Positions 41,721 to 51,434 are shown, counted from the stretch's first letter. The stretch is 64,000 nucleotides of DNA from Anaerorhabdus sp036641015 (GCF_036641015.1 NZ_JAVWFO010000003.1:1-64000), one strand, 5' to 3'. Notes: a model not told the origin generated them from the letters alone. A program made the numbers and translations.

Positions 41721-43049
41721 ATGGAAAGAACACAAGGGAAATTAATACGGCAATATATAGGTATTGGATCTTTAGCGTTTACAGCTGTTTTATACATAGT
41801 ATCAGGAGTTGCGTTTTTAGTATGGAAAAGTGAAATACCACAAATAGTTAAGTTTGTAATATTTGGTTATTCAATGGTAATGGGAATAACGGGTATACTT
41901 GGATGTTTTAGTAATTTTTCATTTTCGAAGTTATTAAGGGGTGCAATGCCAATAGCGTTTGGTTTTATATTTTTAGCATTTATTAATCAATTTTCTACAT
42001 TATATGCGTTGTTTTTAGGTATTTATATTTTAATAATCGCAATCGTAAAAACAATTGATTACTCAATAAAATGTTCTAATAAAACACCAGGAAGAATTAT
42101 GGAATTATTAAGTGCTATTGTTATTTATTTATTTGCATTGCCTTTATTATTCGCTCCAGGAATTAATATTAGAAGAGCCTTTTTAATCACTGGATTATTT
42201 TGCATATTTTATGGATTATCATTACTAGGTGATTTTATTGTTGAGATTGCGCCAATTAAACAAACAAATCGATTTAAAAAAAGAGTAAGAGTAAATTTGC
42301 CAGTATTTATGACAATGTTGATGCCGAAAAAAGCGATTAGTTATGTAAATAAATTATTGGCAGTAGATGAAGATGGAATTATTGAAGAAGATAGTTTTAA
42401 GGTAGATACGACACCAGGCATAGAAATATTTGTGCATGTAACGGAAAAAGGATTTGGTACAATTGGACATGCGGACATATGGTTTGAAGGAAGTATATAT
42501 TGTTATGGTAATTATGATTTTCAATCAAGTAAGTTATTTGGGACAATTGGTGATGGAGTATTATTTACTACAAATGATCGCGATGAGTATATTAAGTTTT
42601 GTGCCAAAGAGACGGGAGACTCAATCTTTGCGTTTGGATTGAACATAAATGAAAGTCAAAAAGAAGCGATACGAAAAAGATTAAATGAATTATTTACTCA
42701 TATATACCCATGGGAAAGTTTATATCAAAAAATGGAGCAAGGTGAAATCAAGTTAGACGAAGTACCTACTGATTATGCAAGTAATCTTTATAAAGCTACG
42801 CATGCAAAAATGTATAAGTTTAAAGATACTAGTTTTAAAACATACTTTGTACTTACAACAAATTGTGTAAAACTATCGGACTATGTAATCCGGGCTACAG
42901 GTATTGCTGCAGCTAATCCAAATGGAATTATGTCACCTGGAGCATATTATGATTATTTTAATCAACAATATCGTTTGAAGAATTCAATTGTAATATCAAA
43001 ACAAACCTATCACCACAACGCAACGATTGAACATGAAAAAGCTTTGTAG
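41721..43049 (+). CDS. DUF308-like membrane protein with possible permuted papain domain
   Basis: A 442-residue protein. Residues 10-175 contain about six transmembrane segments in the pattern of DUF308/HdeD proteins. The C-terminal 220 residues form a soluble domain with GHADIWFEGSIYCYGNY near residue 252 and TTNCVKLSDYVI near residue 384. A histidine ahead of a cysteine in these settings is reminiscent of circularly permuted papain-fold (YiiX or DUF4105-type) proteins. That assignment is inference. No neighbours hint at a substrate. Confidence 0.6.
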   Translation: MERTQGKLIRQYIGIGSLAFTAVLYIVSGVAFLVWKSEIPQIVKFVIFGYSMVMGITGILGCFSNFSFSKLLRGAMPIAFGFIFLAFINQFSTLYALFLGIYILIIAIVKTIDYSIKCSNKTPGRIMELLSAIVIYLFALPLLFAPGINIRRAFLITGLFCIFYGLSLLGDFIVEIAPIKQTNRFKKRVRVNLPVFMTMLMPKKAISYVNKLLAVDEDGIIEEDSFKVDTTPGIEIFVHVTEKGFGTIGHADIWFEGSIYCYGNYDFQSSKLFGTIGDGVLFTTNDRDEYIKFCAKETGDSIFAFGLNINESQKEAIRKRLNELFTHIYPWESLYQKMEQGEIKLDEVPTDYASNLYKATHAKMYKFKDTSFKTYFVLTTNCVKLSDYVIRATGIAAANPNGIMSPGAYYDYFNQQYRLKNSIVISKQTYHHNATIEHEKAL

Positions 43050-43090
43050 AGTCAAAGCTTCATTCAACTGATAAAAATAGAACTAAAAGA

Positions 43091-43118
43091 AATAAACCAC
43101 ACAAATGTGTGGTTTATT
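43091..43118. terminator. bidirectional terminator
   Basis: AATAAACCACAC/GTGTGGTTTATT around a 4-base loop, between convergent genes. A second hairpin, AAGCTTTG/CAAAGCTT (about 43039-43060), sits across the upstream stop codon. Confidence 0.8.
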
Positions 43119-43123
43119 CATGT

Positions 43124-43822
43124 CTAATCATTGCGACTTCTACTACCTACAATCATTAATAATCGTAGCAATTGCATAATAGATACTGATAATGCAGCTA
43201 CATAAGTTAATGCTGCGGCATTTAATACTTTTTTAGAGCCTTCTATTTCTTCACTATCAAGAATAGAACTATTTTCTAATGCTAGAATAGCACGATGACT
43301 AGCGTCATATTCAGTAGGTAGTGTTACTAGTTGGAATAGAACACAGAAGCCAAATAAGAATACTCCAAGATAAGCTAAACTTGTAGATGAGAATAGTAAT
43401 CCAATTAATACCAAAGGAAATGATAATTGTGATCCAATTTGTGTAACATTTACAATTGCAGCACGAAATTTAATTGGTCCATAATTTCTAGCGTATTGAA
43501 TAGCGTGACCAGCTTCATGACATGCTACTCCGATTGCAGCTGTGGATGTACTACCATAAACTGAATCAGATAAGCGTATAACGTTTGCTTTAGGGTCGTA
43601 ATGATCTGTTAAGTTGCCTTGTATGCGTAATATTTGTACATCACTACATCCATTTTCATCTAAAACTTTTCGGCATGCTTCTTCAGCTGTTATGCCTTTA
43701 CGCGAGTATTGCGTAGAATAGCGTTTGTAAGTTCCGTTAACTCTTGATGATGCCCACAATGAGAAAATCACTGCAGGTAAAATCATGATTATGTAAGTCC
43801 AGTCAAATCCGTAATAAAACAT
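43124..43822 (-). CDS. membrane zinc metallopeptidase (YugP family)
   Basis: A 232-residue integral membrane protein of the Zn_peptidase_2 family. The catalytic HExxH is CHEAGHAIQYA near residue 103. Hydrophobic segments lie at the N-terminus and in the C-terminal half, with the family phrase LPTEYDASHRA. The substrate is unknown. The ATG follows GGAGGT. It is divergent from rapZ. Confidence 0.9.
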   Translation of the reverse strand: MFYYGFDWTYIIMILPAVIFSLWASSRVNGTYKRYSTQYSRKGITAEEACRKVLDENGCSDVQILRIQGNLTDHYDPKANVIRLSDSVYGSTSTAAIGVACHEAGHAIQYARNYGPIKFRAAIVNVTQIGSQLSFPLVLIGLLFSSTSLAYLGVFLFGFCVLFQLVTLPTEYDASHRAILALENSSILDSEEIEGSKKVLNAAALTYVAALSVSIMQLLRLLMIVGSRSRND

Positions 43823-43945
43823 GTGATTACCTCCAAAGTTAGTTTATCATAAATCTCAATAATCATAACAAATAATTGTGTGAACATTATGGTATTGATT
43901 GAGAAACACCAGGGTATGTGGTAGACTAAAAAAGAGGTGAAAACC

Positions 43946-44812
43946 ATGAATAAAAAAAGAGTTATTCTTGTTAGTGGTATGTCTGGTGCGGGTAAAACAA
44001 GCGCTACAAATATCTTAGAAGATATGGGTTACCACTGTATTGACCAATTCCCAGTTCAAATTCTTGCGAATCTTGTGGATGTGATTGAATCTAGTAATGA
44101 TCCACGATTTGACTATACAGCGCTTGCAACATCGGCAATAGATTTTCCAGAGTTTTTAAGAGCATTTAAAGGTGCTGATATGGATGTTAGGGTATTGTTT
44201 TTAGATGCATCTGATGATGTATTATTACATCGTTATAAATCAACACGTAGAACACATCCGTTATTGATTAGTAATACGGTAAATACACTTGAGGAAGCTA
44301 TTAATGTTGAGCGTCAAATGTTTATTAAGTCAAAAGATAATACATTTGTAACAATAGATACAACATTTACTGACTTTAAGAGTTTAAAGATTAAAATAGA
44401 AAGTTATTTTAAGTTAAGAGAAGCGCCAACGTTTTCTATTAGTTTTGTATCCTTTGGATACAAAAATGGTGTACCCATGGATGCAGACTTGATGTTGGAT
44501 GTAAGGTTTTTACCTAATCCATATTGGGTAGCCGAGTTGAGACCTTATTCTGGTGATGATGAACCGGTATATAAATATGTCATGGATAATGATCAAACGA
44601 AAGAGTTTATTAAACGATTAACATCATTTTTAGATTATGCATTTGAAGAATATGTAAAAGAAGGAAAGAATCATTTTACAGTAGCAATAGGTTGTACCGG
44701 TGGTCAACACCGTTCTGTAGCAATCACTAACTATCTATTTAACTTATATCGTAGTAAATATAATTGTTATAAGGAACATCGTGATAAACAAGGTTACTAT
44801 GATGAAAAATAA
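43946..44812 (+). CDS. rapZ: RNase adapter protein RapZ (YvcJ)
   Basis: A 288-residue P-loop nucleotide-binding protein (LVSGMSGAGKTSA at residues 8-20). The family phrases YHCIDQFP, SFGYKNGVP, DVRFLPNPYW and IGCTGGQHRSVAI are present. In E. coli it controls glmS mRNA decay; in Bacillus YvcJ has GTPase activity and affects competence. ATG 43946 follows AGAGGTG. First in rapZ-yvcK-whiA. Confidence 0.94.
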   Translation: MNKKRVILVSGMSGAGKTSATNILEDMGYHCIDQFPVQILANLVDVIESSNDPRFDYTALATSAIDFPEFLRAFKGADMDVRVLFLDASDDVLLHRYKSTRRTHPLLISNTVNTLEEAINVERQMFIKSKDNTFVTIDTTFTDFKSLKIKIESYFKLREAPTFSISFVSFGYKNGVPMDADLMLDVRFLPNPYWVAELRPYSGDDEPVYKYVMDNDQTKEFIKRLTSFLDYAFEEYVKEGKNHFTVAIGCTGGQHRSVAITNYLFNLYRSKYNCYKEHRDKQGYYDEK

Positions 44813-45767
44813 AAAAGTAGTAGTAATTGGTGGAGGTCATGGACAATCTACCATTTTAAGAGGTATCAAGTATATTGATGATATTGATATCACAGCGATT
44901 GTAACAGTTGCGGATGATGGAGGTTCTACAGGTAGATTGCGTCAATACTTTAATGTGCCTGCCATGGGTGATATTCGTGGGGTATTGATTGCACTTGCAG
45001 AGAGTGAGTCATTGTTAAGTACTTTAATGGATTATCGTTTTGTTTCGGATGATAAAAATATCAATCCAGAGGAAGATGTTTTAGGACATAACTTAGGGAA
45101 TCTTATCCTTGTGGCACTTGCTCAATCATGTGGTAACTTTGTAGAAGGCATTGAAATCATATCAAAGGTATTAAATGTACGTGGAGATATCGTACCATCA
45201 ACATCGCAAGTAATTACTTTATATGCGATTATGGAAGATGGAACAATCGTACGAGGAGAAACAAACATACCAAAGATAAATAATAGAATTAAACATGTTT
45301 ATTATGATGAACAAGTTAGAGCGAGTGAAAAAGCTGTTAAGGCTATTTTAGAAGCTGATTTAATTATTTATGGAATTGGCTCAGTATATACAAGTATATT
45401 GCCGAATATTATTATTCCAGAAATCAAAGAAGCATTGGAAAATACTGCGGGAAGAAAAGTATACTTTTGTAATGCAATGACACAGCCTGGGGAAACAACA
45501 AATTATCAAGTAGAGGATCATGTGGATGCATTAATTGATCATGGTACACCAGTGGATGCGATTGTTGTATCGAATGATAAGATACCTGATTTTATTATAA
45601 AACGTTATAAAGAAGAAAATAGTACACCAGTAACACTTGTTAGGAATACTCATAATTACGAGGTAATACAGGAGAATTTATTAGATTTCTCTAACAACCT
45701 AGTTCGACATGATAGTATGAAAATTAAATCGCTTGTTGAAAGGTTATTGAAGGATGTGGAAAAATAA
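44802..45767 (+). CDS. yvcK: YvcK family protein (gluconeogenesis factor)
   Basis: A 321-residue UDP-sugar-binding protein needed in Bacillus for growth on gluconeogenic carbon and for cell shape. The signature is VVVIGGGHGQSTILRG, then VTVADDGGSTGRLR and MGDIRGVLIAL. The start is ATG 44802 or 44799, inside the 3' end of rapZ, and the stop overlaps whiA by one base. Confidence 0.94.
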   Translation: MKNKKVVVIGGGHGQSTILRGIKYIDDIDITAIVTVADDGGSTGRLRQYFNVPAMGDIRGVLIALAESESLLSTLMDYRFVSDDKNINPEEDVLGHNLGNLILVALAQSCGNFVEGIEIISKVLNVRGDIVPSTSQVITLYAIMEDGTIVRGETNIPKINNRIKHVYYDEQVRASEKAVKAILEADLIIYGIGSVYTSILPNIIIPEIKEALENTAGRKVYFCNAMTQPGETTNYQVEDHVDALIDHGTPVDAIVVSNDKIPDFIIKRYKEENSTPVTLVRNTHNYEVIQENLLDFSNNLVRHDSMKIKSLVERLLKDVEK

Positions 45768-46723
45768 TGTCATTTACAACAGAGGTTAAACAAGAGATAG
45801 CGCAAAATGAATTAAAAGATTGTTGTAAAAAAGCAGAGCTTTCAGCCTTGATACAACTATGTTCAACGTTGTCTATTTCAAATAAAGGTTTAACATTACT
45901 AATAAAAACAGAGAATGCAACTACCGCAAAACGAACTTGGAAAATGTTGAAGGAATGTTATGGTGTTGAAACGGATTTATCAGTAATGAAAAAAATGAAT
46001 TTAAAGAAGAACAATATTTATTATATTCGTGTATTAAATAAAGCGAGGGAAATACTAGAAGATTTAGGGTTATACTCTTCTAGAGGTTTGTTATCACATC
46101 CTTTACAAAGTATCGTTACAAAGGAGTGTTGTGCTAGAGCGTATTTAGCAGGAGCATTTATGGCTATGGGGAGTGTCAATGCACCACAAAAAACTAGTTA
46201 TCACTTAGAAATAGGAACTAGTAGTAATGAACATGCGGAATTTATTGTAAAGGTTATGAATCGATTTGAACTTCCAGGTAAAACAATACTGCGTAGAAAT
46301 CAACATGTTGTATACATTAAGGCAGCGGATAAAATATCAGATTTTTTAAGATTAATAGGAGCTTTTGAATCGTTAATGAAGTTTGAGGATATTCGTATAC
46401 ATCGTGATTTTAAAAATAGTTTAACGCGTTTAGATAACTGCGAAGTAGCAAATGAAGTTAAAAGCCAAAATGCAGCGAAAAAACAACTAGAAGATATTGC
46501 GGTGATTGAAGATGCTGGCAAAATGGAACTATTAGATGAACGCTTATTTGAAATTGCTATCTTAAGAAAAGAAAATCCTGAACTTAGCTTAAATGAACTA
46601 AGTAAAGAATATGAACGACAAAAAGGGGTAGTCATGAGCAAATCGGGGATGAAGCATCGTTTTACTAAGATCCAAGAATTAGCTGAGAAAATTAAAATGC
46701 AAAATAGTGTACATTCACAATAA
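45767..46723 (+). CDS. whiA: DNA-binding protein WhiA
   Basis: A 318-residue protein with an N-terminal LAGLIDADG-like fold lacking nuclease residues (YLAGAFMAMGSVNAP) and a C-terminal HTH (LSLNELSKEYERQKGVVMSKSGMKHRF). It is linked to cell division and chromosome segregation in Firmicutes. It is coupled to yvcK (TAATG). Confidence 0.94.
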   Translation: MSFTTEVKQEIAQNELKDCCKKAELSALIQLCSTLSISNKGLTLLIKTENATTAKRTWKMLKECYGVETDLSVMKKMNLKKNNIYYIRVLNKAREILEDLGLYSSRGLLSHPLQSIVTKECCARAYLAGAFMAMGSVNAPQKTSYHLEIGTSSNEHAEFIVKVMNRFELPGKTILRRNQHVVYIKAADKISDFLRLIGAFESLMKFEDIRIHRDFKNSLTRLDNCEVANEVKSQNAAKKQLEDIAVIEDAGKMELLDERLFEIAILRKENPELSLNELSKEYERQKGVVMSKSGMKHRFTKIQELAEKIKMQNSVHSQ

Positions 46724-46753
46724 GTACATTATAATTAAATGGAGGAAAATTTT

Positions 46754-47056
46754 ATGAGACTACTTTATTTTATACTAATGGTATTTACATTCGTTATTTT
46801 ATTCCAAATATTCTGGCCACTTATATTAGTGTTCGGAGCTTTAATAATTGGCTTTATTGCTTATGTTAACTATAAAGCAAAACGTGCCTATAAAGAGAAT
46901 AGTGATACATTTTATGAGTCACAAACTGATCAAACTACTTTTCAAAACAATACTTATCAAGAAAGTGATGATTCTAATATCGAAAAACCAATTAATCATG
47001 GAAGTGTGATTGATGCCGAATATACAGAAAGAAGTCAATCGGATGAGCGAAATTGA
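46754..47056 (+). CDS. small membrane protein of unknown function
   Basis: A 100-residue protein with one or two transmembrane segments in residues 3-42 and a hydrophilic, Q/N/D-rich tail. There are no recognisable motifs apart from VIDAEYTE near the end, a phrase seen in several small phage-shock-like or hypothetical tails. ATG 46754 follows GGAGG. It is in the rapZ-whiA transcript and overlaps the next gene by 14 bases. Confidence 0.65.
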   Translation: MRLLYFILMVFTFVILFQIFWPLILVFGALIIGFIAYVNYKAKRAYKENSDTFYESQTDQTTFQNNTYQESDDSNIEKPINHGSVIDAEYTERSQSDERN

Positions 47057-47966
47057 GATAGAATTGTATCATGATTTTTTGCCAGTATCCATGGAGCAGT
47101 GGGAGAAAATCAAAGATTATTTAAAAATAAAACAATATGAAGAGAGTAATCATAATTTAGTTAATATGATTTTATGGCAAGAATGGTATCCTTTGTTTTG
47201 CGTAGAAAATGATCATTATTTACTTCTGCTGGGAATCCATGAGGGCGAACTATTTATCTATATGCCATTATGCAAAGATGAATACTTTGAAGAAGCAATC
47301 AGAAAAGCTAAATCTATTTTTGATACATATGGTGTTAAATTTGTATTGAGTTGCTTTACAAAGGAAGCAATGGATAAGGTATTAGAGATTTATCCAGAAT
47401 ATTGTATATGCCCTGCAAGAGAAAGTTTTGACTATGTGTACAAAGTTGAAAAACTTATGAGTTTTGCGGGTAAGAAATTGCAAAAGAAAAGAAATCATTT
47501 GAATGCATTCTATAAGGATTATGAGGGAAGATTTCAATACGAGAGTATGAATGAAACAAATGTAATTGAGTGTAAAGAATTTTTAGACAAATGGAAAGCA
47601 GAAACAGAGGATGCTTTTTTACAATCAGATCGTAAAGGAACTATGCGTATATTGGATTTATTTAACAGAATAGAATATCGTGGTGGTTGTATACGAATCG
47701 ATGGCGAAATCCAAGCATTTGCGATTGGATCAGTATTATCGAATCGTATGTGTCAAGAAAATATTGAAAAAGCAAATCCTGAAATAAGAGGATTATATCA
47801 AGCGCTTATTAAAGAATTTTTGAGTCATGAGTTTAGTGAATTTGAGTACGTCAATCGTGAAGATGATATGGGGTACGATAATTTACGACAAGCTAAAATG
47901 GCTTATTATCCAGAATTCATGATTGAAAAATATCGTTTATGCAGAGAGGGTGAAGCCAGTGATTAA
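47043..47966 (+). CDS. DUF2156 (phosphatidylglycerol lysyltransferase C-terminal-like) protein
   Basis: A 307-residue GNAT-fold protein of the DUF2156/LPG_synthase_C family. The key stretches are KLQKKRNHLNAFYKDYEGRF, RGGCIRIDGEIQAFAIGS and VNREDDMGYDNLRQAKMAYYP. It lacks the membrane flippase part, so it is a stand-alone soluble aminoacyl or acyl transferase of unknown target. The start codon choice (47043) rests on the family N-terminus; the ribosome binding site is weak, suggesting translational coupling. Confidence 0.83.
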   Translation: MSEIEIELYHDFLPVSMEQWEKIKDYLKIKQYEESNHNLVNMILWQEWYPLFCVENDHYLLLLGIHEGELFIYMPLCKDEYFEEAIRKAKSIFDTYGVKFVLSCFTKEAMDKVLEIYPEYCICPARESFDYVYKVEKLMSFAGKKLQKKRNHLNAFYKDYEGRFQYESMNETNVIECKEFLDKWKAETEDAFLQSDRKGTMRILDLFNRIEYRGGCIRIDGEIQAFAIGSVLSNRMCQENIEKANPEIRGLYQALIKEFLSHEFSEFEYVNREDDMGYDNLRQAKMAYYPEFMIEKYRLCREGEASD

Positions 47967-48873
47967 AAAAGCAGAAGTTGGTCAAACAAATACAATTAAG
48001 AAAATGTGGAACCAATGTTTTCCGCAAGAAGAAGAATCGTATATCGATTATTATTTTGATGAAGTATATAAACCTGATAATACAATTATTTTAATAGATA
48101 ATGGTATTGTGCAATCATCTTTACAACGCATTCCACATGAAATGATGTTTAATAATCGTGTAATTCGCACATCGATGATTGTAGGTGTAACAACTCTTCC
48201 TCAATATCAAAAGCAAGGCAATATGAAAAAACTTATGAGTGTGGTTATGGATGAGATTGAGCATCAAGAATTAATTACTTTAGTTCAAGCTTACAATCCA
48301 TCATTATATGAATCATATGGTTTTAAAATGATTTATAATCACAAGGAAGCAACATTCACAAGGAATCTTATTGAAAAAATAAGTAATGATGGTTGTAGCT
48401 ATGATATTAGAAGTGAAGATATGTTACAACTATATGCAACATTTGTTAAACGGTTTAATGGCTACTACATTAGAGATGTTGAGAACTTTAATCAATTAAA
48501 AAAAGAAATAAGTGCACAACGTGGAAAAATCTTAGGTTACTATAATGAGAAAGGTCAACTACAAGCATATGCAACTTGTTTATTTACAAATAAAGAAGTT
48601 GTTATGGAAGAAATTATATACTTAAATAGTTTGGCTTTAACTAAATTAATAAACTTAGGATTACAAATACGCTCAGTTGTTAAAGTACATACAAGTGAGG
48701 TTGAAGATTTACGTATTATTTACCCAGGTGTTGAGGTTATTGATTATGGATTTACGATGGCAAGAGTAAATGATTACGATTTATTTAATCGCTTATATCA
48801 AGTACAATCTAAAACTATAGAAGAAGCATTTACTTCTAGTGGTAAGCCATTATATATGAATGAATTTTATTAG
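47959..48873 (+). CDS. Eis-like GNAT acetyltransferase
   Basis: A 304-residue GNAT protein with the Eis-type N-terminal domain: VGVTTLPQYQKQGNMKKLM, then YNPSLYESYGF. A C-terminal lobe follows. The start is GTG 47959 after AGAGGG, overlapping the DUF2156 gene by 8 bases. The two acyltransferase-fold genes probably act together, but no substrate is evident. Confidence 0.82.
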   Translation: MIKKAEVGQTNTIKKMWNQCFPQEEESYIDYYFDEVYKPDNTIILIDNGIVQSSLQRIPHEMMFNNRVIRTSMIVGVTTLPQYQKQGNMKKLMSVVMDEIEHQELITLVQAYNPSLYESYGFKMIYNHKEATFTRNLIEKISNDGCSYDIRSEDMLQLYATFVKRFNGYYIRDVENFNQLKKEISAQRGKILGYYNEKGQLQAYATCLFTNKEVVMEEIIYLNSLALTKLINLGLQIRSVVKVHTSEVEDLRIIYPGVEVIDYGFTMARVNDYDLFNRLYQVQSKTIEEAFTSSGKPLYMNEFY

Positions 48874-48902
48874 AAACAGTATTTTGTTATACTGTTTTTA
48901 TT
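48874..48902 (+). terminator. terminator after the acetyltransferase gene
   Basis: AAACAGTAT pairs with ATACTGTTT, followed by TTATTTTC. Confidence 0.75.
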
Positions 48903-48947
48903 TTCTTGCTTGGGTATAATTAATAATGTAATTAGTGGAGGCAAAGT

Positions 48948-50111
48948 ATGAAATATGATTTTGAAACAATAGTAAACCGAAGTAAGACAGGTTCATTAAA
49001 ATGGAGTAGTGCTGAAAGACAATTGGGAAAAGCATGCACAATTCCACCATTATCAACTGCTGACATGGAGTTTGTGGCATGCCCTAGTGTTGAAAAGGCA
49101 TTGATTAATGCAATTACTAATCAATGTGTTTTTGGATATACGGGGCAACCTGATGGCTATAGTGATGTTGTGATAGATTGGTTTAAAAAAGAACATACAG
49201 CCGACATTGAACCTGAATGGATATTTCAAACTTCTGGTGTAATTCAAGCTATTCATCATATTGTCACATGTTTTACAAATGAAGGTGATGGAATAATTGT
49301 ACAAACACCGGTTTATCATCAGTTTATGAACATCATTAATCATACAAAACGAACGATCTTGGAAAATCCTTTGAAGATAGTTGATGGAAAATATTGTATG
49401 GATTATAAAGATTTAGAAGAAAAAGCTAAACAAGCAAAAATGATACTTCTATGCAGTCCACATAATCCTGTTGGAAGAGTATGGGATTATGAGGAGTTAA
49501 TTAAAATTAAAGATATTGCGATTAAAAATAATCTAATCATTGTAGCGGATGAAATTCATTTTGATTTTACACATGGAAAAAAACATACTGTTTTTACTAC
49601 GCTAGATAAAGATCATACAATACTTTGTACCTCACCAAGTAAAACATTTAATTTGGCAGGTTTAAATTTCGCTAATATAATTATTCCAAACAAAGATATA
49701 AGAGAAAAGTTACAAAAACATATGGATAATGAGGATATTCATATGCAAACATATTTTGGCTACTATGCGACAATGGGTGCTTATAGTGATTCAGGTAGCG
49801 AATGGAAGAATGAATTAAATGAAACAATTGAAAATAATTTTGTGCTAGTCAAAGCGTTTTTTAATGAAAAGTATCCAACATGTTATGTTTCGCCATTAGA
49901 GGGAACATATTTAGCGTGGATTGATTTAAGTTCATTTGGGTATAAAGAAAATGAAATACTTGATAAGTTAGTTTCAAAAGAAATATTTGTTGATAAAGGA
50001 TCTTCTTTTGGAACTAATGGAGAATGTTTTATAAGGGTGAATTTAGCTTGCCCAACCGTGATAATTAAAGAAGTTTTAAAGCGTTTTGAAACATGTTTAA
50101 TGAATAAATAA
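48948..50111 (+). CDS. MalY/PatB family aminotransferase (cystathionine beta-lyase type)
   Basis: A 387-residue PLP-dependent class I/II aminotransferase-fold enzyme. The PLP lysine is in TSPSKTFNLAGL near residue 230. Other supports are STADMEFVACP, CSPHNPVGRVW and VADEIHFDF. The ADMEF opening is typical of the MalY/PatB C-S lyases, which cleave cystathionine or cysteine. It has its own AGTGGAGG site and is monocistronic. Confidence 0.88.
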   Translation: MKYDFETIVNRSKTGSLKWSSAERQLGKACTIPPLSTADMEFVACPSVEKALINAITNQCVFGYTGQPDGYSDVVIDWFKKEHTADIEPEWIFQTSGVIQAIHHIVTCFTNEGDGIIVQTPVYHQFMNIINHTKRTILENPLKIVDGKYCMDYKDLEEKAKQAKMILLCSPHNPVGRVWDYEELIKIKDIAIKNNLIIVADEIHFDFTHGKKHTVFTTLDKDHTILCTSPSKTFNLAGLNFANIIIPNKDIREKLQKHMDNEDIHMQTYFGYYATMGAYSDSGSEWKNELNETIENNFVLVKAFFNEKYPTCYVSPLEGTYLAWIDLSSFGYKENEILDKLVSKEIFVDKGSSFGTNGECFIRVNLACPTVIIKEVLKRFETCLMNK

Positions 50112-50169
50112 TCAATTAATAACGAAGGTTAAATAAAGAATGAAATTTGATAAAAAATTTATTCGTAAT

Positions 50170-50185
50170 ATGTAAGCGCTTTATA
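50170..50185 (+). promoter_or_regulatory. putative cre (CcpA) site upstream of gapA
   Basis: ATGTAAGCGCTTTATA matches the core of the catabolite-responsive element (WTGNAANCGNWNNCW) except near the 3' end. It lies about 71 bp upstream of the gapA -35. Another inverted repeat, CGATAA/TTATCG, is at 50187-50207. Confidence 0.5.
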
Positions 50186-50240
50186 TCGATAATATGGCTA
50201 TTTATCGGCATTATTTGAATAATTATTAGTTTTTTCACAA

Positions 50241-50270
50241 TTGACAATTAGGGTCTAAAAAGACTATAAT
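50241..50270 (+). promoter_or_regulatory. gapA promoter
   Basis: TTGACA (50241-50246), an 18-bp spacer and TATAAT (50265-50270). Confidence 0.8.
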
Positions 50271-50300
50271 TTGTATGCATCATAGAGGAGGTCAATTAAA

Positions 50301-51317
50301 ATGGCAGATGTTAAAGTAGCAATTAATGGTTTCGGTCGTATTGGACGTTTAGCGTTCAGACAAATGTTTGGAGCAGCAGGGTATGAAGTTGTAGCAATCA
50401 ACGACTTAACAGATCCAAAAATGCTTGCACACTTATTAAAATATGATTCAGCACAAGGTCGTTACGATGGCCACACAGTTGTAGCTGGTGAAGCATCAAT
50501 TACAGTTGATGGTAAAGAAATTAAGATTTTCAAAGAAGCAGACGCTTCTAAACTTCCTTGGGGAGATTTAGGTGTTGATGTAGTTCTTGAATGTACAGGA
50601 TTCTACTTATCAAAAGCAAAAGCAGAAGCTCATATCACTGCTGGTGCTAAAAAAGTTGTTATCTCAGCTCCTGCTGGAAATGATTTACCAACAGTAGTAT
50701 TTGGAGTAAACGAAGGTATTCTTACTGCTGAAGATACAATTATCTCAGCTGCATCTTGTACTACAAACTGCTTAGCTCCTATGGCTAACACATTAAACAA
50801 ATTTGCACCTATTCAAAGTGGTATCATGACTACAGTTCATGCTTACACAGGTGACCAAATGGTTCTTGATGGACCTCATCGTAAAGGTGATTTACGTCGT
50901 GCTCGTGCTGCAGCTTGCAACATCGTTCCTAACTCAACTGGAGCAGCTAAAGCTATCGGTCTAGTAATTCCTGAATTAAACGGAAAACTTATCGGTTCTG
51001 CACAACGTGTACCAGTTCCTACAGGTTCAACTACAATTTTAGTAGCTGTTGTTAAAGGAACTGACGTTACTAAAGAAGGAATCAACGCTGCTATGAAAGC
51101 TGCTGCTAGTGATTCATTCGGTTACACAGAAGAAGAATTAGTATCAAGTGATATCATCGGTGAATCTCATGGTTCATTATTCGATGCTACACAAACAATG
51201 GTAACTAAAGTTAATGATGATACATTCCAAGTACAAGTAGTTTCTTGGTATGACAATGAAAACAGTTACACTAGCCAAATGGTTAGAACAATCAAATACT
51301 TCGCAAACATTAAATAA
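50301..51317 (+). CDS. gapA: glyceraldehyde-3-phosphate dehydrogenase
   Basis: A 338-residue glycolytic enzyme. The NAD site is INGFGRIGRLAFRQ, and the catalytic cysteine is in AASCTTNCLAPM. The usual VPTGSTT and WYDNENSY motifs are present. Codon use is more GC-rich at third positions (for example ATC, AAC, TTC) than in neighbours, as expected for a highly expressed gene. GAGGAGG precedes the ATG. It is monocistronic and not linked to pgk or tpi here. Confidence 0.97.
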   Translation: MADVKVAINGFGRIGRLAFRQMFGAAGYEVVAINDLTDPKMLAHLLKYDSAQGRYDGHTVVAGEASITVDGKEIKIFKEADASKLPWGDLGVDVVLECTGFYLSKAKAEAHITAGAKKVVISAPAGNDLPTVVFGVNEGILTAEDTIISAASCTTNCLAPMANTLNKFAPIQSGIMTTVHAYTGDQMVLDGPHRKGDLRRARAAACNIVPNSTGAAKAIGLVIPELNGKLIGSAQRVPVPTGSTTILVAVVKGTDVTKEGINAAMKAAASDSFGYTEEELVSSDIIGESHGSLFDATQTMVTKVNDDTFQVQVVSWYDNENSYTSQMVRTIKYFANIK

Positions 51318-51330
51318 GTATTGGTACATT

Positions 51331-51362
51331 GAAACCGATAGAGAAATCTATCGGTTTTTCTA
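51331..51362 (+). terminator. gapA terminator
   Basis: AAACCGATAGA pairs with TCTATCGGTTT, followed by TTCT. Confidence 0.85.
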
Positions 51363-51405
51363 TGCCTTAGAGGATAGAAAAGCCTTAATCAAGGGAACTA
51401 AAGGT

Positions 51406-51434
51406 TTGCTAAATAGATAAAAAGCAAGTAAAAT
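51406..51434 (+). promoter_or_regulatory. possible promoter of the XRE/RCC1 gene
   Basis: TTGCTA, a 17-bp spacer and TAAAAT lie 42 bp upstream of the ATG. Confidence 0.45.
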
